NCBI RefSeq assembly: GCF_023566315.1
Contig: NZ_JAKNSU010000001.1
DNA length: 64,000 bases
Strand: one strand, 5' to 3'
Origin: Edwardiiplasma whartonense
Lineage (GTDB): Bacteria > Bacillota_I > Bacilli_A > Mycoplasmatales > Mycoplasmataceae
The position numbers were made by a program, and so were the translations under genes. The notes under the pieces are model-generated. The model saw nothing but the letters and a program-made list of their open reading frames with translations. It was not told the origin of the DNA and made no database searches. Every line of letters starts with the position of its first letter. The stretch's first letter is position 1. Below are positions 41,159 to 52,807 of the stretch, one piece after another.

Positions 41159-44008
41159 ATGAGCAAAGATGGAAACTCACCCAAAAAAAATAATTCAGGA
41201 CAAAAAAGTGGTGCTTGATTTGGGTCAGTTTGAAAAAAAAAGGAAGATCGCAATCTCTTACAAAAGCCCGCTTTAGGAAAAAGGATTCGCACCTGGTTTG
41301 GATTAGTCTGAAAAACTTATATCACAGAGTTTGAAGATCGGGTGTTAAGTAGTCCTAAACGTTTAATTAAGTTTGCAGGAATTTCGATTATTCCAATTAT
41401 TTATGGAGTGATTTGTATTGTTGCTTTCTGAAACCCGATTCAAAATATTGGTCGTGCACCAATGGTTATCATGGATCAAGATCAAGCTGTAGTCATGGTT
41501 CAATCGACTAAAGAAAACCCAACCACGACCACTAGTGCAACTAATCCTTACTTTTTTGGTCCTTTAGAAAGTATCAGTGATGTTGGTGTTAATGACATCA
41601 ATAGCCAAATGGGTTATGATAGTGCTGATGAAACAAAAAGCATCCACCAATCGAGTAATGGTGCTTGGTTAATTCCTAATAGCTTAATTGATACGAACGT
41701 AAAAATCGCTAACCTTGAAGCAACAATTTTGGATGTCTTAAATAATCAAGCCAGTGCACCCACAATTACCTTAGCCACTCATGTTGATGGAGATAATGCT
41801 AGTTTTAGTTATGATTCAACCAATCCTACTTTTAACTTAAAGGTGATGAGTGGTTGAACCATTGCTAAAAGTGTTCTTCAGCCCTCAGGTGCTAATGAGA
41901 GTGATTTAACTCACACTTTTAAATCCAACAAAATTAATAGTACTTATCAGTTAACTAATATTACTTATTTAAATAATCAAAAAGAGATTGATCATCAGTG
42001 AGAAGGAACGAAGTACTATGTTCAAATGAAGATTCCTGGTGGTTTTATTGAAAAACTTTTAACTTATATGGGAACAATGCTTGCTAAAAGTAATGCTACT
42101 CAAAATGATGATGGAACCACTACTGATCTTGATGGAGACTTTTTGACCCAATTGGTTACTAGTATGAAACCTCTTGATGTTTGAACTACCTTTGAGCGAA
42201 ATTTCATTTTTGGATATTATTTAACCACGATTAGTAACGTTATTGGTGGAGTTTTTATCAAAGCGATTCCAACAATATTAAACAACGCACTAATTAGTAA
42301 TACTGGGGCTAACATTTCTTATAAGGGAGCCACAATTAAGAAGTTAATTGGTTCAAGTAACGGTGAAGATGTCTTATGAGGTATTGAAGGTTCAACCACA
42401 CAAACAACTTTAGAAGATGCTACTACTTATGTCATGCCTGATGCTTCGAAATTACCAGTTAATACTGCCACTAATGCTAATATTCGTGATTACACTGTTT
42501 TTGGAAATATTGATGCTGGGTTAAATAATGGAGAAATAGATCCAAATGCTACTGCTGATGAAGTTGGTGGTAAGTTTATTAATTTGTTAAAAACTGTGTT
42601 AAATACAGCAAGTAACTCGCCTTTATTAACCAGAATAATCGCGATTGCTAAAGCGCTTGGCATTAGTGGAGATGCAGAAAGTGTGATTGATTTACTAAAC
42701 AAGGTAATTGCTGTAGTTAAGGGAGTTTTGGGTAATGCTCCAGTAGATCAAACCTTTGTTACGCTTAACTATGAAACTTATCAAGTTACTACTGGTCAAA
42801 AAAGTCTTGCTAGCACCAAATATTTAAGTAAGATTGTTTCAACAATTTGGAAGCAAATCACAGGAACTGATATTAATTATGATAATTTTAATTCTTCACC
42901 AATTTTTACTACCAAGGCGATTATGACCAACGATCAGTTTGTTACGAATTTAAACATCAATATTAAAAACAATTCTACTTATCTTTTAGGAGCTACTAAC
43001 ATTAGCGAGTTACTGCCAAGAATTTTAGCACAACTACTTGCTAAAAATAGTTATGGAATGACTAATCAAAAGTTGACTACGATGACGATTAAAGGTTCCA
43101 AATACGGTCTATATGGAATTGGTTTAGGGCAATTCTTCCTCTTAATTGGACTATATGTTGGTTCATTACTACAAAGTTTTATTTTTGATCGGGCTAAAAG
43201 AACCAAAAAAGCAACTGCTACAAGTTGATATGTGGGAAAATGAATGCTCTTTGCTACAATTGCCTTAGTTCAAGGAACACTTGTTACTTGAGTCACCTAC
43301 GCAGTAGGGTGACACCAACTTGGAGTTAGCACGATGGTTTATATCTGGTTATGATTGATGTTTAGCGTTTTAATTTTCATGACCATTATTCAGGGCATCT
43401 GGTTCACAATTGAAGATGAGGCTGTTGGACGATTTTGTTGTGTTATTGTTTTAGTCCTTTCTTTAGCGGCTGGAGGGGGAACTTTTCCAGCTCTCAGTCA
43501 GTTTGCCTTCTTCCATGCCATTAGTTATGTTGTTCCTTTCACCTATGTTTTAAAGGGACTAGGAGCGATTGTTTATGGAGTTTCTGGATCAGGAACAACT
43601 GCTTTAACAACTAATTACATTTTCACACAATTGGGTATTCTTCTAATTTACTTTGTATTGTTTATGACCCTTGGTTTGAGTGTTGGTAGTCGGTTATTGA
43701 TGCGACAAATGAATTGGGGTTCACCTCGTGGAAAAATTGTCGTTCAAGCAATGGAGAACCTGGGCAGAGACAAAGAAGCAAAGATCTTTGCTACTGAGAA
43801 AAAGAGTCACCAATGATTAACTAAACATGGACGGGTTGGTTATAAATACCACTGGAACACTTTAAAACCTGATTTTGATGAAGAACTCTACTTTGCGTGT
43901 CGAGCAATTCGCTTAGATGATGGGTTTAAGTGGTGAAAACAAAAAGAGCACGACTTTGTCCAAAAACCAAACTATAGTGATGAAGAGTCAATTACACGAA
44001 ACGAATAA
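41159..44008 (+). CDS. Large YhgE/Pip-like (ABC-2 type) membrane protein
   Basis: A 949-residue protein with the YhgE/Pip plan. After a basic N terminus there is one helix (FAGISIIPIIYGVICIVAFWNP), directly followed by NIGRAPMVIMDQDQAV, as in YhgE where the helix leads into PvAvVNxD. Then comes a roughly 550-residue soluble extracytoplasmic domain rich in Asn, Thr and Ser. The C-terminal 280 residues hold about six membrane helices (for example FLLIGLYVGSLLQSFIF and WKMLFATIALVQGTL-like segments), as in ABC-2 permeases. Family members include phage-infection protein and type VII secretion partners. No ATPase gene is adjacent. The role is unknown. Confidence 0.75.
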
Positions 44009-44014
44009 TAGTCT

Positions 44015-44047
44015 GAAAACTCCCCTTTTAAAATAAGAGGAGTTTTC
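44015..44047 (+). terminator. Terminator after the YhgE/Pip-like gene
   Basis: 9-bp stem GAAAACTCC/GGAGTTTTC, a longer AT-rich loop, and a weak T-tail. Confidence 0.6.
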
Positions 44048-44155
44048 ATTCTCATTTGGAAATTAAAAAAAGAAAAAATTGCGGTATCTAATTATTAGTT
44101 AATATAATAAAATGAATAATAGATTTCAAAACTTATTCATAGATCGGGGTTCAGG

Positions 44156-46900
44156 ATGCCAAAAACAGAAGTAAACCAAGTGGTCAAGACACCTTCGGCT
44201 AAAAAAATTATTAAGTATGCTAATAGTTCTATTGGTCAAATCCTAGATTCTTTGGATGCACCAAGCTTTGGTTTAACCGAACAATATGTAGCTTCAAAAG
44301 TTAAAAACCAAACCAAAAAAGAACACTTTCCCTGGCTTAAGTACTTCTTGGAATCTTTTAAAGATGTTTTTACTTTAATTTTAGTAGCGATTATTATTTA
44401 TAATCTGGTGATGTATGGATTAAATCCAAGCGCTAAAGATGCTTATACTTACTTAGCTGGAGCGCTATTAGTTTTTATTTCAGTTGGAATTTCTGTAGTG
44501 GTAACTGAATATACTAATTATGGTATTTGAAAAGGAAACCAAACCTTTTATAACCATCACATTGAAACGGTCAAAGTTTTACGCAACGTTGTTTTAAATC
44601 CAGCAACTAATCCGTTTGCTAACCCTCTCCAGGCTCATGATTTAATGGGTCATTTAACTGATGTTGATGCACTTAACCTTCTTCGAGGTGATGTCTTTTA
44701 TCTTCAACCAGGCGACATTGTTCCAGTAGATGCTCGCATTGTTTATGCAGATAACTTTTATGTTAGTCAAGAATTATTAACTGGTTTAACCACTCCTGTT
44801 AATAAGAAGTACTTTAACAGCTCGTTTTCACCAAACATTTTTAATTTAACTGATATCATTTATCGTGGTAGTAAAGTCACTAGCGGAACTTGTTGAGCAT
44901 TAAGTTTTAGTGATCTTAACAAAAACGTTTACAATGAACAGGTTGAAAAAATTCGGACTCGAGAAAGTAAAAGTACGTTTGACGATCAGGTTAAACGGGT
45001 GACCAGAATTTTAATCTACCTTTTAATTATTTTTGTTCCCACAATTTTTATTATGGTTGCTTTATTATCTGGATCACGAAGCGGTTTTAGTGATGGTCAA
45101 ACTTGAATTAGTGCTGTTTTGTTTGCGATGGCAGTAGCAATTGCATTAAGTCCTGATGGTTTACCAATGATGCTTAGTGCTGCTTTTTCTCGGGTTCGTT
45201 CGCGTTTGGCAAAGAAGAAAATTCAAATTCGAGAACTTTCATCAGTTCAAAATATCGGATCAATGGATGTTTTAGCGATTGATGTAGACAAAATCTTTGT
45301 GGATAAAGATTTCCATATTCAAAGTATGACCGGAATTGATGGCAATAAAAACGAACTTATTCTTGATTATTTGCTACTTTCAATCAGTGTTTCACCTTCT
45401 GCAAATTTAGAGTTGAATAACTTACTTTTAAAAACATCCAAGTATCAAAATCGCTTGGAAACTTTAAAGAAACGTTATGTTTTTATTAATCGCACTACCA
45501 ACCAGAATAGTTTTTATCTTCATTTTTACGACCAAGAGCAACAACAAGAATTGATCATTAAGCGTGATAAAATCGACAAAGCATTAAATCTTGCTACCTT
45601 AGCAATAAAAAAAGATAACCAAGTAGTAGAGTTAACTGGTGAGCAAAAACTTGACCATCTTTATCAGGATAACCGTAAGGGTGCTTTTTATAGTATTGGA
45701 ATTGATTATAAGTATCTTGAAAAAGGAACAAAAGATTATTCGACTGGAACGTTTTTTTATGATGACTACATCTTCTTAGGAAGAATTGATTTGTTGAGTT
45801 CAACTAAAAGTGGCAGCAGTTCGATTGTTAAAGAAATTCAACACCAAGATATTAACGTTTTGTTATTTTCAAAAAAGAGTTTAGGAGAAGTAATTGCTTT
45901 AGCGCGAGACCTTAATTTTAAAATTAAAAAAGCAGTTGATGGTAATGAAATTATTAACTACACTGATAAACAATTAACTGAAAAAATTAGGAATGCAAAT
46001 GTCTTTTTTAACTTGAATTTAAATGCCCAAACTCGGATTATTCGTCTCTTTAAAAAGTTAAATAACACCATTGGTTTTTTAGGTGCTGATAGTGAAGATA
46101 GTTTCCAACTTTTAACAGCTGATATTGGTATTACCTTAACTAATAGTGATGATTTTGGTAAATATTGTGCCACTCTGGTGATTAATCATTTGGATTTAAT
46201 GCAGTTAATTACTTCTATTAAAGAGTCACGGATTGGGTTGATGAACACAGTTAAATACATTAAGTTAAAGGTTACTGGAACGATTTCATTAACTTTAAAA
46301 ATGTTGTTTGGGATTCTTTTCTTTAATCATGAATCAATTTCAGCAATCGAATTGTTGATTCAAAATATGGCCTATAATGTGATTGAATACACAATTATTT
46401 ATGACAAAATTAACGACCAGTATTTGATTAAACCAAGTCAGTGAAAAACAAAGTCGATTATTCCTTTTGCCCTCTCAAATGCAATAATTTTAGTTGGATT
46501 AAACATTGTAATGACCTTAGTTTTAACCTTTGCTTTCAACCCTCACTTGTTAACTAACATTCGTCAAGAACAAGGTGATTGAATCCACCAGTTAGAGCAA
46601 ATTCAAACTTCAATCTTTATTGGTGATAGTCTCTCTCATATTACCTTTATCTTGGTAGCTAGAGATAACTATGCCCGATTCTATCAAAGTCGACCAAGTA
46701 AACCATTGACAATTGCTTTAATTACGGGAGTAGCTTTCTTTTTGGCCCTTCCTGTGATTCCTAAAATTCAAACTGCCTTTGATATGGTTACGCCGTGATG
46801 AGAGTTCTACTTGATGATTATTGGAGCGATGGTAATTTTAATGTTTGGAGTTGACTTCTTAAAAGAGATTTACTTCCGCCATCAACGAACCTGATTTTAA
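44156..46900 (+). CDS. P-type cation ATPase-like protein with altered catalytic motifs (probable pseudoenzyme)
   Basis: A 914-residue intact frame with the full layout of a P2/P3-type cation pump: an N-terminal helix pair near 70-125, an A domain (LRGDVFYLQPGDIVPVDARIV), the M4 helix, a P domain and C-terminal helices. The motifs are changed. TGES is LTGLTTP (209-214). PEGLP is SPDGLP (332-337). The phosphorylation motif DKTGT is Asp376-Val-Asp-Lys-Ile in SMDVLAIDVDKIF. The TGDGVNDAP hinge is LGADSEDSFQ (642-651), although ADIGI follows as in real pumps. The usual TGD of the nucleotide part is LFSKKS. Phosphorylation and dephosphorylation should both fail. No frameshift is seen, so it seems to be under selection. 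Role unknown; perhaps scaffold, channel or sensor. Confidence 0.8.
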
Positions 46901-46939
46901 AAAACAAACCAAAACACCTTATATTTTTTAAGAATATAT

Positions 46940-46945
46940 TATAAG
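46940..46945 (+). promoter_or_regulatory. Possible -10 element of tRNA-Lys
   Basis: TATAAG 18 bases before the first base of the tRNA. Weak evidence. Confidence 0.3.
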
Positions 46946-46962
46946 ATAAATATGTTCTTAGC

Positions 46963-47038
46963 GTCCGCTTAGCGCAACTGGTAGAGCAACAGACTCTTAA
47001 TCTGTGGGTTGAGGGTTCGATCCCCTCAGCGGACACCA
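46963..47038 (+). tRNA. tRNA-Lys (anticodon CTT)
   Basis: A complete cloverleaf of 76 bases with encoded CCA. The acceptor arms are GTCCGCT and AGCGGAC, the D-loop has AACTGGTAGAG, the anticodon stem is CAGA/TCTG with loop CTCTTAA (anticodon CTT), and the T-arm contains GGTTCGATCCC. It reads AAG lysine codons. A strong terminator follows 12 bases later, so it is a single-gene unit. Confidence 0.97.
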
Positions 47039-47050
47039 TTTTAAGAAAAT

Positions 47051-47097
47051 AAAATCCCACCCTGAATGGTTAGTGACATTCAGGGTGGGATTTTTCT
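47051..47097 (+). terminator. Terminator after tRNA-Lys
   Basis: Perfect 18-bp stem with an 8-base loop (47069-47076) and a T-tail. Confidence 0.95.
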
Positions 47098-47118
47098 GTG
47101 TTTTTAAATCTTAATTAG

Positions 47119-47124
47119 TATAAT
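47119..47124 (+). promoter_or_regulatory. Probable -10 element of the ribF-nfo unit
   Basis: TATAAT 24 bases before the ribF ATG. No clear -35. Confidence 0.45.
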
Positions 47125-47148
47125 TAAGAAAGTAAACAGGAGTCACAA

Positions 47149-48042
47149 ATGATAATTAACTACAATCCACTCTTAATGATGTTGTGAAAGGTTGATCATA
47201 ATATTATGATTATTAGTAATTTTAGTCATTGGGGAGATAATGAAAACCAATTAATCACCAGAGCAAAACAATTACGTTTAAATAGTGAAAAAATCGCTTT
47301 GATGAATCTGCAAACAACTACTTCAAGACAAGAAAGTTTGCTCAGTGATGAAATTATTGAATTATGGGCAAAATCTGAGCAGATTGATTATGTAATTAAC
47401 TATATGGTGGGCGATTATGAACAACAATTTGGTTTAGAAAACTTGTTTAGAGGAATTCAAAAAAATTTACATGCTGATCAAGTAGTTATGAACAGTGACT
47501 TTTTGATAAATAATCAAATAATTAGTGAAAAATTTTTAAATAAAACTTTTGGTTCGCGTGCGGTGCACTTAATTCCAACAATTACTGAAGGGTCAATGAT
47601 TGCTAAGTTAACTGCAGCATTGCACAAGGGAAAAGTAGAGGAATATTACCAGTTAACAGGTGGTTATTTTTCTTATCAAGGAATAATTGATCAAGGCAAA
47701 CAGGTAGGAAGAAAAATTAACTATCCTACAACAAATGTAAAAGTTAGCCCTAACTTTGTTTTAAAGCAAGGTGTTTATGCCACTATTAACTGGTTAACCA
47801 CTCAAGAAACTCCGATTTTGGGAATGAGTTGTTATTGAATCAATTCTGATGGTGATTATTTGATTGAAACCAACTTATTTGACTTTAATCAAGACCTTTA
47901 TCACCAAGCGATTCGAACTGAATTTGTAGCTTATCTTCGGGATTTATGTGTGGTTGAAAATTTAGATGAACTGAAAGTTTTATTAAAAAATGATGAAGTT
48001 AACAGTAGAAAGAAATTAACAGGTAAACAAAATGATAAATAA
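47149..48042 (+). CDS. ribF: RibF-like riboflavin kinase with degenerate FAD-synthetase domain
   Basis: A 297-residue protein. The C-terminal half is a riboflavin kinase: GKQVGRKINYPTTNV, LKQGVYATINW and FDFNQDLYHQAIRTEFVAYLRD, matching GRxlGfPTAN...GVYa and the catalytic-Glu-bearing end. The N-terminal half has the size and fold pattern of the FMN adenylyltransferase. Its nucleotide motif, normally GxFDGvHxGHxxL, reads SNFSHWGDNENQL at residues 23-35: both His of HxGH are gone. So FMN synthesis is likely, and FAD synthesis by this protein unlikely. It overlaps nfo by 11 bases. Confidence 0.82.
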
Positions 48043-48940
48043 AGATTCTAAGCTTTTATTAGGAAGTTTTATTCCAATGAAAAAGAGCACTAACTACCTT
48101 TTGGGAACAATTGCTGAAGCTCAAATTGAGGGTGCTAATTGTTTTATGTTCTATACAGGACCACCACAAACTACTAAACGCACCCCAATTGAAGAATTGA
48201 ATGTGACAGAATTTCGTCATCAAGCTCAAATGGGAGGGATTGATTTAAATACACTAGCAATCCATGCTCCTTATGTTGTGAATATGGCAAATTCAATCAA
48301 TCCCAGCACCTTTAGTTTTGGAGTAGATTTTTTAGTCCAAGAATTAAAAAGAGCTCATCAGATTGGGGTCAAAATCGTTGTGGTCCATCCTGGGGCGGGG
48401 GTTGGAGCTAGTTTAGAACAAAGTTTAAATCAGCTGGTCAAAGGTTTAAACCAAGTAATTGAGCAAAAACCTCAAGGAATAAAAATTGCTTTAGAGACAA
48501 TGAGTGGTAAGGGTAGTGAAGTTGGGGTTAACTTTGACCAGTTGGCTTATTTAATTGACCATGTTGATAATAACCAGGACTTGGGAGTTTGTTTTGATAC
48601 TTGTCACTTGTACGATAGTGGCTATGATATTAAAAACCAGTGAGATGCAGTCAAACAAGAATTTAACCAAAAAATCGGTTTAAATAAACTTTATTGTATC
48701 CACCTCAATGATTCAAAGTTTGGACTAAATTCACATAAAGACCGCCACGCCAATATTGGGTATGGGATGCTTGGTTTTGAAGCGTTAGATAAAATTGTTC
48801 ATGATCCTGAATTGATAATGATTCCTAAATATTTAGAAACCCCTTGAATTGGAGAAATCCCTCCCTATAAAGAAGAAATTGCAATGTTAAAGAATCACCA
48901 ATTTTTTGACTTTATGAGTGAAATTGAAAACCAAGATTAG
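48032..48940 (+). CDS. nfo: Endonuclease IV (AP endonuclease)
   Basis: A 302-residue zinc-dependent AP endonuclease of base-excision repair. Seen: LLGSFIPMKKSTNYLLGTIAEA at the start, AIHAPYVVNMAN, VVHPGAGVG, IALETMSGKGSEVG (metal Glu), GVCFDTCHLYDSGYD (metal Asp and His) and HLNDSKFGLNSHKDRHANIGYG, closing with LETPW. All metal-ligand motifs are intact and the length is normal. ATG 48032 lies inside the ribF end. Confidence 0.95.
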
Positions 48941-49001
48941 GGTTTTTTATTTCTTTAATTAATGAGATAATTAATAGCAGTGAGCTTTAAAAGGAGAAAC
49001 T

Positions 49002-49991
49002 ATGAAAAAGTGATTAACCATTCTTAGTGCTGTTGGTATTGGTGCTACTAGCAGTAGTAGTGTTCTTGCTTGTACTTATAAGGCAAGTTCGCCTGTAAAT
49101 TATCAAAAGTTTACTGATTTCAATGCAAAAAACTTTAATAAATTGGGTGAAGGAAAAATTTTACTTTATCCACAAGAAGGATTTACTCCACAAAGTATTA
49201 AAGATTATTATGAAGGTGCTCAGGGTAGTTTGGCAGTAAAAAACTTGATTGCTTCTAGTTTTGCTAATTATAATAAAGCTGTTGAAATTCTTAGTGATAG
49301 TAGTATGAGTGTCATGATTCAAAATGTGCAAAGTATCGATGATCAAATCTCAGGTGCTTATGAAGCAACTTTTCAAGTTCAACAAAAAACTGATTCATTT
49401 ACCAAAAAGAGTGAGTTATTAAGTTTTAAAGTTGTTAGTGGTGGCAGCTACAAAGTTTTAAGTAATGATACTTTATCAGATATTGCTGGAGCGACAAAAA
49501 TTACTGATGATATTAATAACCCTCACTCAATTTTTCAAAAAGATTTTCTTGCTACTGCCAAGTTTTTGTTAAGTTTAAATCCAGTTGATCGTCAAAATCT
49601 TCAAGATAATGGAGTAATGAGTTTAAACCATTGAGGAGATACAACTAATAATTTTAATAACCACTGGATCGCTGCTTTAAAGACAGGCACTAGTAATACA
49701 GGAACCTTTTATCTTCCAGGAGTTGATCAAGATGGCAAGCAATATCAAAGTATTAATGCTCAAATTAATGATTCAGAATTGGTGGGTGTAAAGAATTGAA
49801 GAAGTAAATTTATTCTTGGTGTTGTCACTGTTGTTTTAAATTATATTAATAATGGCACGATTACTAATAGCAATTATCAACAAATTGGTCTTTACCAACT
49901 TGATGCTGCTTTTGCAAGTTCGCTTCCACCTAACTTAACAATTACCAACACAGGAGTTACTGGTACTGCAACTTTAGAAAGTAATCAGTAA
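49002..49991 (+). CDS. Lipoprotein, unknown function
   Basis: A 329-residue secreted protein. It begins MKKWLTILSAVGIGATSSSSVLAC, a signal peptide with lipobox VLAC, so Cys24 should be lipidated and the protein anchored outside the cell. The rest is Asn/Thr/Ser/Gln-rich, with no domain that I recognise. ATG 49002 has AAAAGGAGAAAC before it. The stop overlaps the nusB ATG in a TAATG, so an envelope protein heads a run of information-processing genes. This layout is odd but clear. Confidence 0.85.
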
Positions 49992-50392
49992 TGTTAACCG
50001 TTAATTTAAAAAAAGATCGGAAAAACTTAGTCAACCTTTTTTATCATTATTTATTGATGAATAATGATGTTGATTATATGAAACAAGACATTCTCGACCA
50101 AACTCAGATGGTTTTTCTTGATTCAACAATTGAAAGCGTTGCGTTAGATATTGCTACCAAATCACCAGAAATTCTTGGCGAAATTGAAAGTAAATTAAAA
50201 AATAACTGAACAATGGATCGGATTCCTGCCCTTATTAAAGCAATGCTTTTAGAAGGTGCTTGAGAAATTCAGTATACAGATAATGAAAAAGCAATTATTA
50301 TTAATGATTTAGTTGAATATTGCAAGGCAGTCGAGCCAGACTTTGACTTTAAGTTTGTCAATGCGATTCTGGACCAATTTATTAAGTTTTAA
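49991..50392 (+). CDS. nusB: Transcription antitermination factor NusB
   Basis: A 133-residue all-helical protein. Seen: the end pattern MLLEGAWEIQYTDNEKAIIINDLVEYCKAVEPDFDFKFVNAILDQF matches the NusB C-terminal signature (ExxY....INExVExAKxF....FVNGVLD). It binds boxA RNA with NusE in rRNA antitermination. It overlaps the lipoprotein stop by one base and sits 12 bases before xseA, the usual Firmicutes order. Confidence 0.88.
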
Positions 50393-50404
50393 GGGGATGG
50401 GACT

Positions 50405-51754
50405 ATTAAACCAATTTTAAGTGTTAATGAGTTAAATTTATTGTTGAAAACAACTATTGATGATGCTTTGGTGTTTCAGGATGTTTATGTCACTGGTGAG
50501 TTAAGTAATCTGGTTTTTAACAAATCTGGACACGTTTATTTTTCATTAAAAGATGAAACTTCGACAATTGGGTGCATGATGTGAAAAACTCACACAGAAA
50601 AATTGCGTCAACTCCACCCAACTGATGGCATGAAAGTTAATGTTGTAGGAAAAATCGATTACTATGTCCCTTATGGAAAAATTAGCTTAGTGGTTCATGA
50701 TGTTCAAATTGAAGGAATTGGTGAACTTCAAATTATTTATGAACAACGCAAAAACCAACTTGAATCACAAGGTTGGTTTGATCGTTCATTAAAAAAACCA
50801 CTGCCCCTTTATCCTCAAAATATTGGGGTGGTTACTGCTGATACTGGGGCTGTGATTCACGACTTAATTACTACAATCACCAGAAGGTGACCATTAACAA
50901 ATATTTTTTTATTTCCTGCTAAAGTTCAAGGTGAGGGTGCAAGTATTGATATTGGTGCTAAAATCATCCAGGCTAATAACTTTGTTACTAATTTGGATGT
51001 TTTGATTGTTGGTAGAGGAGGAGGAAGTTATGAGGACCTCTGGGCTTTTAACGAAATGCCAACTCTCAAAGCAATTCGTAATTCTCACATTCCCATCATT
51101 TCTGCTGTTGGTCACCAACCAGATGTTACTTTAAGTGATTATGTTGCTGATAAACGTGCCCCAACTCCCACTGCTGCTGGTGAACTTGCCACTCCCAATA
51201 TCGAAGAGATTAAACAAACTCTGATTTATCAACTAACAACATTAAAAAAAGCAATTCAACAAGTTTATCAAGAAGAAGTTCATACTTTAACTATTAACAC
51301 CCAACAAATTGTTAACGAAATTAAAAACTTCACCCTTCATAACCAAACTCTAATAGCTAAAAACTTATCGTTAATGAAGTTAATTGCTACTAAATTAATT
51401 CAAACTCAACAAGTAAGAATTATTCATAATGAAAATAACTTGATGGAACTGATTAAACAAAAAGACCAAACTTTAACCACTAAAATTGCTACCAGCCACC
51501 AATTTTTAACAATGATTATCAAGAATCTGACTTTAAAGTGGGAAAATAAGTTAAATCACGACCAAGAAACCTTGACCTTGTTAAATCCAACTAGACCACT
51601 GCATCAAGGTTATGCTTTAATTAAAAGAAACAATCAAATTCTAAGTGCGAATCAAGTGATTAATAATGGTGAAGAATTACAAATCATGCGCTGGTTTGAT
51701 GAAATTACGACGGTTGTAAAAGAAACCAAGAAAAGAGGTGAAGAGAATGAATAA
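50405..51754 (+). CDS. xseA: Exodeoxyribonuclease VII large subunit, with a probable ATT start
   Basis: A 449-residue nuclease subunit that degrades single-stranded DNA with XseB. Seen: an OB-fold start (PILSVNELNLLLK, VYVTGELSNLVFNKSGHVYFSLKD), VVTADTGAVIHDLITTITRR, DVLIVGRGGGSYEDLWAFNE and SAVGHQPDVTLSDYVADKRAPTPTAAGELA, then a coiled coil and PLHQGYALI. The family N terminus begins right after the nusB stop, but no ATG, GTG or TTG is in frame before conserved residues. ATT at 50405, 8 bases after GGGG (50393-50396), is the likely start. The in-frame TTG codons downstream would cut off the conserved NEL segment. Confidence 0.9.
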
Positions 51755-51965
51755 TGAAGAAAAAGAATTAACTTTTGACGAACTAATGAAAACAACTGAA
51801 CAAATGATTAACCAGTTAAATGATAGTGATATCACAATGGATGAAGCAATGAAACTCTTTGAACAAGGAGTTAAAAATCTTAATCAAGCAAAGGTTAAAC
51901 TAAATCAAAATAAGGCAAGAATTCAAAAAGTTTTAGCAGATAATCAGTTAGAAAACTTTGAATAA
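51747..51965 (+). CDS. xseB: Exodeoxyribonuclease VII small subunit
   Basis: A 72-residue helical protein with LTFDELMKTTEQMINQLNDSDITMDEAMKLFEQGVKNLNQAKVKL, the XseB pattern (sfEeaLxeLExIvxxLExGdlsLeesLxlfeeGxxLxxxCxxxL). It forms the multi-copy small subunit of the enzyme with XseA. ATG 51747 has AGAGGTG before it and overlaps xseA by 8 bases. Confidence 0.93.
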   Translation: MNNEEKELTFDELMKTTEQMINQLNDSDITMDEAMKLFEQGVKNLNQAKVKLNQNKARIQKVLADNQLENFE

Positions 51966-51966
51966 G

Positions 51967-52791
51967 ATGAGTAAAAATCGCTTAGATGTTTATTTAGTTG
52001 ATCATAGTTTAGCACCAAGTCGCAGTCGTGCTCGAAGTTATATTCAAGGTGAACGAGATGTTTATGTTAACCAAACTTTAATAACTAAGCCATCATTTTT
52101 AGTTAGCGAAGATGATGTGGTTGAAGTTAAACAAACTAAAATGGTTGAATTTGTTTCTCGGGCTGGGTATAAACTTGCTAAAGCACTTGAAACCTGAGCT
52201 TTAAATTTAACTGGTTTAGTTTGTTTAGATATTGGTGCTTCAACTGGAGGTTTTACTCAATGTTGCTTACTTCATCATGCTAAAAAGGTCATCGCTGTTG
52301 ATGTTGGTCACGATCAACTATCGCCAGATTTGCAACTAGACCCCAGAGTTGATCAACTTGATAATCTTAACTTTAGGTATATTACAACCACTCAAGTAAG
52401 TGCAAGCATTGATTTTTATTGTTGTGATGTCAGTTTTATTTCTTTAACTTATATTGTTCCTGCACTTAACAAGTTAAATTTACAACCAGATTCTTTTGGT
52501 GTCTTTTTAATTAAACCCCAATTTGAAACTAGTCAAGCTAAAATCAAAAACGGTCGAGCTCTTGATAAAAACGTTCATCTAGAAGTAATTAAAAAAGTTT
52601 TAAAGTTATTTACAGACGATAACTTCTTTACTTTTGGTTTAACCCCATCTCCTATTAAAGGACAGAAGAAGAGTAACTTAGAATACTTATTATTGGTAGG
52701 CAAACAAGAAACTTTCAACTCATACCAAGCGCGAATTTTTAGTGATCAAGAAATTAAAACAATCATTGATGAAGCTTGAACTTTGCTTTAA
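51967..52791 (+). CDS. tlyA: TlyA-family rRNA 2'-O-methyltransferase
   Basis: A 274-residue protein. Seen: an N-terminal S4 RNA-binding domain (RLDVYLVDHSLAPSRSRARSYIQ...VYVNQ), FVSRAGYKLAKAL, the SAM motif CLDIGASTGGFT, AVDVGHDQL, and the catalytic-region DVSFISL and FLIKPQFE. Family knowledge: it methylates ribose 2'-OH in rRNA; members are also annotated as haemolysins. It follows xseB by one base, the normal order nusB-xseA-xseB-tlyA but without ispA and dxs. Confidence 0.93.
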
Positions 52792-52807
52792 AAGAAATGG
52801 TGAAAAA

